Position numbers and translations under genes: made by a program. A DNA stretch of 64,000 nucleotides from UBA1219 sp045601425. Lineage in GTDB: Bacteria; Bacteroidota; Bacteroidia; Bacteroidales; P3. The notes below the pieces were generated by a model, which was not told the DNA's origin, ran no database searches, and saw only the letters and a list, made by a program, of their open reading frames with translations. Positions 60,623-64,000 of this stretch are shown piece by piece. How positions within the stretch are numbered: the stretch's first letter is position 1; the number at the start of each line of letters is the position of its first letter. The stretch lies in the NCBI GenBank assembly GCA_045601425.1, contig JAZRZP010000034.1, positions 62,001 to 126,000 on the forward strand, given 5' to 3'.

Positions 60623-60904
60623 CTACAGAATTTCTACTTTTGTCAATTTAAAAGTAAAGCCTTCAGGCAATGTTGTACAGCCTTCAGGGAGTCTTCCTCC
60701 TTGTAATTGAGCAACAAAAGCAACATCACCTTTTGTAAGATGAACATTTACTCTGTTGCATTCAACACCAAGAACATTTGCAGTATCCTGGTGTCCAATT
60801 GCAGAAGTAAGACCTTCTGGAAGTTTGTCAACTTCTGTGAATCTTATTGCACATGGTACATCTACCATCTGCAGGCTGAAAGCATTTAACAAGAATGCTT
60901 TCAT
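60623..60904 (-). CDS. DUF1874 / AcrIII-1-like viral ring nuclease (putative anti-CRISPR)
   Basis: A 93-residue protein with the full set of landmarks of the STIV-B116/DUF1874 fold: LLNAFSLQM at the start (Ser10), SAIGHQDTANVLG (His38), NRVNVHL, KGDVAFVAQL and GRLPEG (Arg71, Glu74), then a short beta-rich end. In the characterised archaeal-virus enzyme AcrIII-1, equivalent Ser, His, Arg and Glu residues bind and cut cyclic tetra-adenylate, shutting off type III CRISPR effectors. It is shorter than archaeal members by about 20 residues, mainly between His38 and NR. It sits alone between two identical 38-bp repeats in a phage-derived island, with a palindromic operator-like site just upstream. 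A cellular Crn2-type role is the main alternative. Confidence 0.78.
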   Translation of the reverse strand: MKAFLLNAFSLQMVDVPCAIRFTEVDKLPEGLTSAIGHQDTANVLGVECNRVNVHLTKGDVAFVAQLQGGRLPEGCTTLPEGFTFKLTKVEIL

Positions 60905-60922
60905 AAATAGTTTTTATTTACG

Positions 60923-60960
60923 TAACATCTCTATCTATTATATGAGATTATGAGATGTTA
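60923..60960. promoter_or_regulatory. dyad upstream of the ring-nuclease gene
   Basis: Perfect 9-base arms TAACATCTC and GAGATGTTA separated by 20 bases that contain, on the minus strand, CATATAATAG, a sigma70-like -10 sequence. The site ends 19 bases before the start codon and could be an operator or a phage-type promoter. Confidence 0.45.
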
Positions 60961-60973
60961 GTAAAAATAACGA

Positions 60974-61011
60974 GTCTTAATCCTTGTTTTAGTGGAAGTA
61001 GGTTTGTGAGT
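60974..61011. repeat. 38-bp direct repeat, copy 2 (CRISPR-repeat-like)
   Basis: Second copy of the repeat at 60394-60431, exactly 580 bases away. It abuts the truncation point of polyvalent-protein copy A. Confidence 0.85.
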
Positions 61012-61186
61012 TCTATTGCAAAACCACATAGTCCATCATGACTTATAAAACATTTAGCATTAGAATAATCATCGTGTAAATCCACAAGTTCACTATTGGG
61101 TAAATATTTTCTATTTATTTCAAAAATATCATGAAATAATTTAGGATTTACTTCTCCGATATGAAATACGGTATTTTCTTTACCTG
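61012..61186 (-). pseudogene. truncated polyvalent protein, GNAT-like domain start (copy A)
   Basis: Reads VFHIGEVNPKLFHDIFEINR and LVDLHDDYSNAKCFISHDGL and FAIE, matching copy B, then breaks exactly at the 38-bp repeat. About two thirds of the domain present in copy B is missing. Confidence 0.65.
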
Positions 61187-61390
61187 TCAAATCAGTCCTG
61201 AAATGAAACCCTGTGCCGCTGTTTCGGGTGAGAAGTCTCTCATATATTCTTCCCAAGTTTCGTCGCTCAAGGTCTCCAAACTTTTCACCATATCTGTCTT
61301 TATGGTATTCTTTGATTTGGGCGTCAGTAAGGATATTACTTTCTTCTTGTATTCTTCTAAAGTCATTTGTTGATTCATATTGTTTTCCAT
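61187..61390 (-). CDS. small phage-type protein (copy A)
   Basis: A 67-residue protein, MENNMNQQMTLEEYKKKV to DFSPETAAQGFISGLI, homologous to copy B at 60169-60360. Function unknown. The two copies keep the first 17 and the last 20 residues almost unchanged, while the middle has diverged in sequence and length. Confidence 0.65.
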   Translation of the reverse strand: MENNMNQQMTLEEYKKKVISLLTPKSKNTIKTDMVKSLETLSDETWEEYMRDFSPETAAQGFISGLI

Positions 61391-61500
61391 CGTATTTATA
61401 TTTAAATTGTTTAAAACTATTAGTTATTTTATAAGGTCTTTCCCAATCTCCAAACCATCTTTTAAATCGTTCAGTTCTAACAAGTAACCAATTAGCGGGA
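61391..61500 (-). pseudogene. fragment of a polyvalent protein (FKRWFGDWE motif)
   Basis: Without an ATG, the minus strand encodes HPANWLLVRTERFKRWFGDWE immediately after the nuclease stop codon, continuing in frame toward the copy A leader. The RFKxWFGDWE phrase is, from memory, typical of the segment before SKVVDENGEPLVVYHG in phage polyvalent proteins. This places a break of the element at about 61500. Confidence 0.55.
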
Positions 61501-61507
61501 TGTATGC

Positions 61508-62305
61508 TTATATGCCCCAGACATGCCAGTTGATGCGAGATTCGGCCTTGGCTTGAATTTCTTCGGGAAGATTGTGGAACAGGTCGCGGCTTATTACGCT
61601 TTCAAGAGAGTCGACGGTAACGGCAGATTGCTTGAGATTCTGTTTATCTCCGGAGTTTGTCATTATGAAAGCAATGGCGTGGTATTCGCCTTTTTTCTCA
61701 ACAAGGAAAGCTTTGAAAAAAGAATCGGGTATCTGTACCTGATTGCCGCCGATGGTTCCGTGTTCGTGCTTGTCGAAAATGGGGCCGGTAACGATGTATA
61801 CTCTGCCCAGATTCTTTGCAAGGCGGCGTCCCATTTTCTCGGTTTTTTCCCATGCTCCTGCGTTGAACGCATGATTTTGGGGACACATGTTCGAGAGGTA
61901 GAAACATTCGTCCATGGCCTGACGGCTCCATTTCATGTCGGCGGCGGGGGCGAGGTGTCCGCGGTCCCAGCCTGAACCTCTGTAATCCGAAAGTTCTGCC
62001 TGATTTCCGCTTATGTCGGGATCCTGACAGAAATTGTCGTCGCGGGGAAACTCCCCGTTGGCCTCGCTTTCGGTGAGTTCGTAGGCTACCCAGTTCGGAC
62101 AAAGGGTGTGGTGGTTGTACGAAACGGTGTATCCGATGTGTTCTACGACATGTTCGTTTTCGGAAAAGTAGGGGTATTCCAGCTTGTTGTCTTCAACTTT
62201 GGCGATTCCGAAGTCTAATATTTTCGGAGTGATTGTCATTCCGTCGCAGGCAAGCAAGACAATTGCAGTGACAATCGGAAAAATGAATAAATGTCTGATT
62301 TTCAT
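61508..62305 (-). CDS. DNA/RNA non-specific endonuclease lipoprotein (NucA/NUC family)
   Basis: A 265-residue lipoprotein (LLAC, Cys20) with the beta-beta-alpha-metal nuclease motif DRGHLAPAADMKWS (catalytic His of DRGH) and the metal-site block FYLSNMCPQNHAFNAGAWEKTE. The family degrades DNA and RNA without sequence preference. The lipid anchor implies a nuclease at the envelope or cell surface, useful for nutrient scavenging or defence against extracellular DNA. It starts 23 bases after the ketosynthase-like gene and its base composition matches the host, so it is not part of the neighbouring remnant. Confidence 0.9.
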   Translation of the reverse strand: MKIRHLFIFPIVTAIVLLACDGMTITPKILDFGIAKVEDNKLEYPYFSENEHVVEHIGYTVSYNHHTLCPNWVAYELTESEANGEFPRDDNFCQDPDISGNQAELSDYRGSGWDRGHLAPAADMKWSRQAMDECFYLSNMCPQNHAFNAGAWEKTEKMGRRLAKNLGRVYIVTGPIFDKHEHGTIGGNQVQIPDSFFKAFLVEKKGEYHAIAFIMTNSGDKQNLKQSAVTVDSLESVISRDLFHNLPEEIQAKAESRINWHVWGI

Positions 62306-62328
62306 GGTGTTTTTGCTTTGTTACAGGT

Positions 62329-62892
62329 TTATTGTTTTTCAATTATGTACATCTTTACGTTGCAGGTGTCGTGTTCGTAGTTTATCCAACCGCAGAGCAG
62401 GTGGTCGATACAGGGGTCGTTGTCCATGCTGTTTTCGGCAAGCAGGAGCAGCTCGTCTTTGTCGAAATTCGGTGCAATGAAGGTCGACGTTTCCCCCATG
62501 ATTTTGTTCCTTATGGCAATTTCGCCGGTCACTATGTTGGCCAGAGTGTATACGAAAACGGCCGGACTTGGGTAGTATTCGTCCAAATTGTCGATGGTGG
62601 TCTGATAGCGGCGGTCGGTATCGAGCGAAGAACATGAATTCTGGCATATAATGCCCCAGTTCTTTTTGGGTGCTTCAGGGTCAAGTCCGAGGTCGTTGAA
62701 CAGAATTTCTGCCGCCAAAGTGCCGAATTTGCAGAGATTGTCCATCTTGAAGAATTTCGGATACTGCATTCCGATTGTCTTGTAAATTCTTGAAGACCAG
62801 ACAGATTCGGGCATTTCGGGAATGTCAGTCTCCTTCCCGTTGAGCAGTACTCTGTCGTTGTCTATTTCGCAGTACGAAGTTATTTTAATCAT
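62329..62892 (-). CDS. ketosynthase-like accessory protein
   Basis: A 187-residue protein resembling the N-terminal part of a beta-ketoacyl synthase without the active-site cysteine region: FGTLAAEILFNDLGLDPEAP, WGIICQNSCSSLDTD and SPAVFVYTLANIVTGEIAIRNK, the last being the dimer/loop region of ketosynthases. Such short partners occur beside full ketosynthases in Bacteroidota aryl-polyene and flexirubin-type clusters. It lies 12 bases after the adjoining ketosynthase gene, which supports a joint role. Exact function is uncertain. Confidence 0.65.
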   Translation of the reverse strand: MIKITSYCEIDNDRVLLNGKETDIPEMPESVWSSRIYKTIGMQYPKFFKMDNLCKFGTLAAEILFNDLGLDPEAPKKNWGIICQNSCSSLDTDRRYQTTIDNLDEYYPSPAVFVYTLANIVTGEIAIRNKIMGETSTFIAPNFDKDELLLLAENSMDNDPCIDHLLCGWINYEHDTCNVKMYIIEKQ

Positions 62893-62904
62893 GTTGGCAG
62901 TGTT

Positions 62905-64000
62905 TTAGTTGAGACCGAAGACTATGGCGGCATTGCTTCCGCCAAAACCCGATATGAGTTTCATGAACATTCCGTTTTCTGAATTTTGCATACTGGTGCA
63001 GACATTTATCTTGTTCACCACTCCGAAATTCTCGTGTCCGAAAGTCGGCACCACCGTGTGTGCTTGCAGGGCTTTGGAAGAAATTATCGTTTCCAGAACG
63101 CCGGCGGCTCCGAGTGTGTGTCCGAAATATCCCTTCAGGCTGTTTACGGGAATGTGTCCGAGTCCCGAGCGGGAGATTCCGAACGATTCCATATCGTCGT
63201 TGTAAGGGGTGGCGGTGCCGTGTGCGTTAATGAATGCAAGCTCGTTGCGGTCAATGTCGGATATGGCTTTTTCGATTGCGTTGTGGAGACCTTCGCCGGT
63301 ACGCGACGGACCGGAGATGTGGTTGGCGTCATTGCAGTTGCCTCCGCTGCGGAATATTATGCTGTTTGCCGGAAAGATGTTCTCTTCGCTGGCCGAAAAG
63401 ACGGCAGTGGCAGCACCTTCGCCGAGGTTCAGACCGGTGCGGTTTTTGTCGAACGGCTTGCAGCGGCTGGCCGAAAGGGCCTTGAATGACTGGAATCCCG
63501 ATATTACAAAGCGTGAGAGCATTTCGGCTCCGATGATGACAGCATGGTCGAATCTTCCGCTTTTCAGAAAACTGAATGCGGTCAGCTGGGCGGCGACTCC
63601 GGAAATGCAGGCATTGCTTGCCACCAATGGTCTGTTGGGGTTACCGAAATAGTTTGCGATGAGTTCGGCCGAACTCCACAGATAGGCACGTTCGGGACTG
63701 TATCCGTCGGAGTCTTGCAGCAGTTCCACGTTGCCTTTGGTAGTGGACAGGACGAAAAGAACGTTGCCTTTTGCGGCATCTATGTGTGCTTGGTTTATGG
63801 CAATCTGGGCAGAAATGATGGCAATCTTTTCAAAACGGGTGTACCGTATGTTTTTCGGATTGCGGCATGTCCGGTCAAAGGTTTCGTCAATCCATTCCCT
63901 GTCGAACAGGGAACCGAAGAATGGTTCGGGCAGGCCGAAGGCATCTTCGTGAAGTTTTGCAACCGACTGTCCGTTGAGTATTTTTCGGTAGTTCTCATCC
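62905..64000 (-). CDS. beta-ketoacyl-ACP synthase (5' end outside window)
   Basis: A FabF/FabB-type condensing enzyme. The frame is open from the window end, so the gene starts beyond 64000. The active-site triad is complete: Cys in SNACISGVAAQL, His in NAHGTATPYNDDMES and His in KGYFGHTLGAAG. The sequence before the cysteine (RYTRFEKIAIISAQIAINQA and LFVLSTTKGNVE) has the normal ketosynthase pattern. With the ketosynthase-like partner downstream it looks like the edge of a specialised fatty-acid or polyene cluster rather than primary FabF. The product cannot be told from this part. Confidence 0.87.
   Translation of the reverse strand, partial: DENYRKILNGQSVAKLHEDAFGLPEPFFGSLFDREWIDETFDRTCRNPKNIRYTRFEKIAIISAQIAINQAHIDAAKGNVLFVLSTTKGNVELLQDSDGYSPERAYLWSSAELIANYFGNPNRPLVASNACISGVAAQLTAFSFLKSGRFDHAVIIGAEMLSRFVISGFQSFKALSASRCKPFDKNRTGLNLGEGAATAVFSASEENIFPANSIIFRSGGNCNDANHISGPSRTGEGLHNAIEKAISDIDRNELAFINAHGTATPYNDDMESFGISRSGLGHIPVNSLKGYFGHTLGAAGVLETIISSKALQAHTVVPTFGHENFGVVNKINVCTSMQNSENGMFMKLISGFGGSNAAIVFGLN

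Larger units (their letters stand above)
59583..61505 (-). mobile_element. AT-rich phage/ICE polyvalent-protein remnant carrying a ring-nuclease gene
   Basis: Between the mltG terminator and the nuclease gene the base composition drops sharply to AT-rich and the coding style changes. On the minus strand lie, in order, a first copy of a polyvalent-protein segment (61500 to 61012), a 38-bp repeat, a DUF1874 ring-nuclease gene, a 190-base gap without a recognisable gene (60432-60622), a second 38-bp repeat and a second copy of the segment (60392 to 59586). Both copies are truncated. The two segments share the leader just upstream of their small genes and diverge by about a quarter of bases. No integrase, tail or replication genes are present, so it is a fragment rather than an intact element. 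Confidence 0.75.

Noticed and set aside
60394..61011. A CRISPR array at the 38-bp repeats
   Set aside because: Only two copies exist, 580 bases apart, with a gene between them. No repeats at spacer distance and no cas genes are in the window, so they are reported as isolated repeats.

Overview
The window is chromosomal DNA of a member of the Bacteroidota, most likely an anaerobic Bacteroidales. Genes are preceded by the Bacteroidota -7 promoter motif (TAnnTTTG, most often TATCTTTG or TAATTTTG) rather than by sigma70 boxes and strong Shine-Dalgarno sites. It carries sprA, the outer-membrane channel gene of the type IX secretion system (T9SS), a secreted C10 protease with a T9SS-type tail, SPOR/HU and DUF7033-type proteins, BtuB/BtuG-like cobalamin uptake genes and lysine 2,3-aminomutase. 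It is a dense housekeeping region. The only clearly foreign stretch is about 1.9 kb of AT-rich sequence near 60 kb.

Layout. 1-3741 (minus): a run ending in kdsC and hldD (LPS core sugars), preceded by a deacetylase-like protein and a RarD permease, with an initiator tRNA upstream. 4243-8099 (plus): deoxynucleoside kinase, kdsB, an HU/SPOR membrane protein and trmB. 8174-11500 (minus): a vitamin B12 uptake unit (cobalamin riboswitch, BtuB-like receptor, BtuG-like propeller lipoprotein). 12.0-14.9 kb: a small, possibly degraded membrane gene, a surface-type lipoprotein and a YitT membrane protein. 15.1-37.9 kb (plus): tpiA, C10 protease, ruvA-sprA, two DUF5362-like membrane proteins, an FMN-barrel lipoprotein, typA, murF, agmatine deiminase, acyltransferase, gyrA and a TPR protein. 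38.0-39.7 kb (minus): YhcC radical SAM and an LutA-like protein, then tRNA-Leu. 40.2-42.6 kb (plus): prs, L25, yjjG. 42.7-55.5 kb (minus): folE-lolA, rlmI, kamA, a decayed T9SS tail, two small unknown genes, a SulP transporter, dnaN and an ostA-grpE-dnaJ-cvpA run. 55.6-59.5 kb (plus): a membrane protein, mnmE, a 2-hydroxyacid dehydrogenase and mltG. 61.5-64.0 kb (minus): a nuclease lipoprotein and two ketosynthase-family genes at the window edge.

The most unusual part is 59583-61505. A phage or ICE polyvalent-protein segment is present in two diverged copies. Between them lies a 93-codon gene that looks like a DUF1874 / AcrIII-1 viral ring nuclease, the family that destroys the cyclic tetra-adenylate alarm of type III CRISPR systems. 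The ring-nuclease segment is bracketed by two identical 38-bp direct repeats that look like isolated CRISPR repeats and do not form an array. If both readings hold, this is a compact anti-CRISPR island. All functional statements come from reading motifs by eye; no database search was run.
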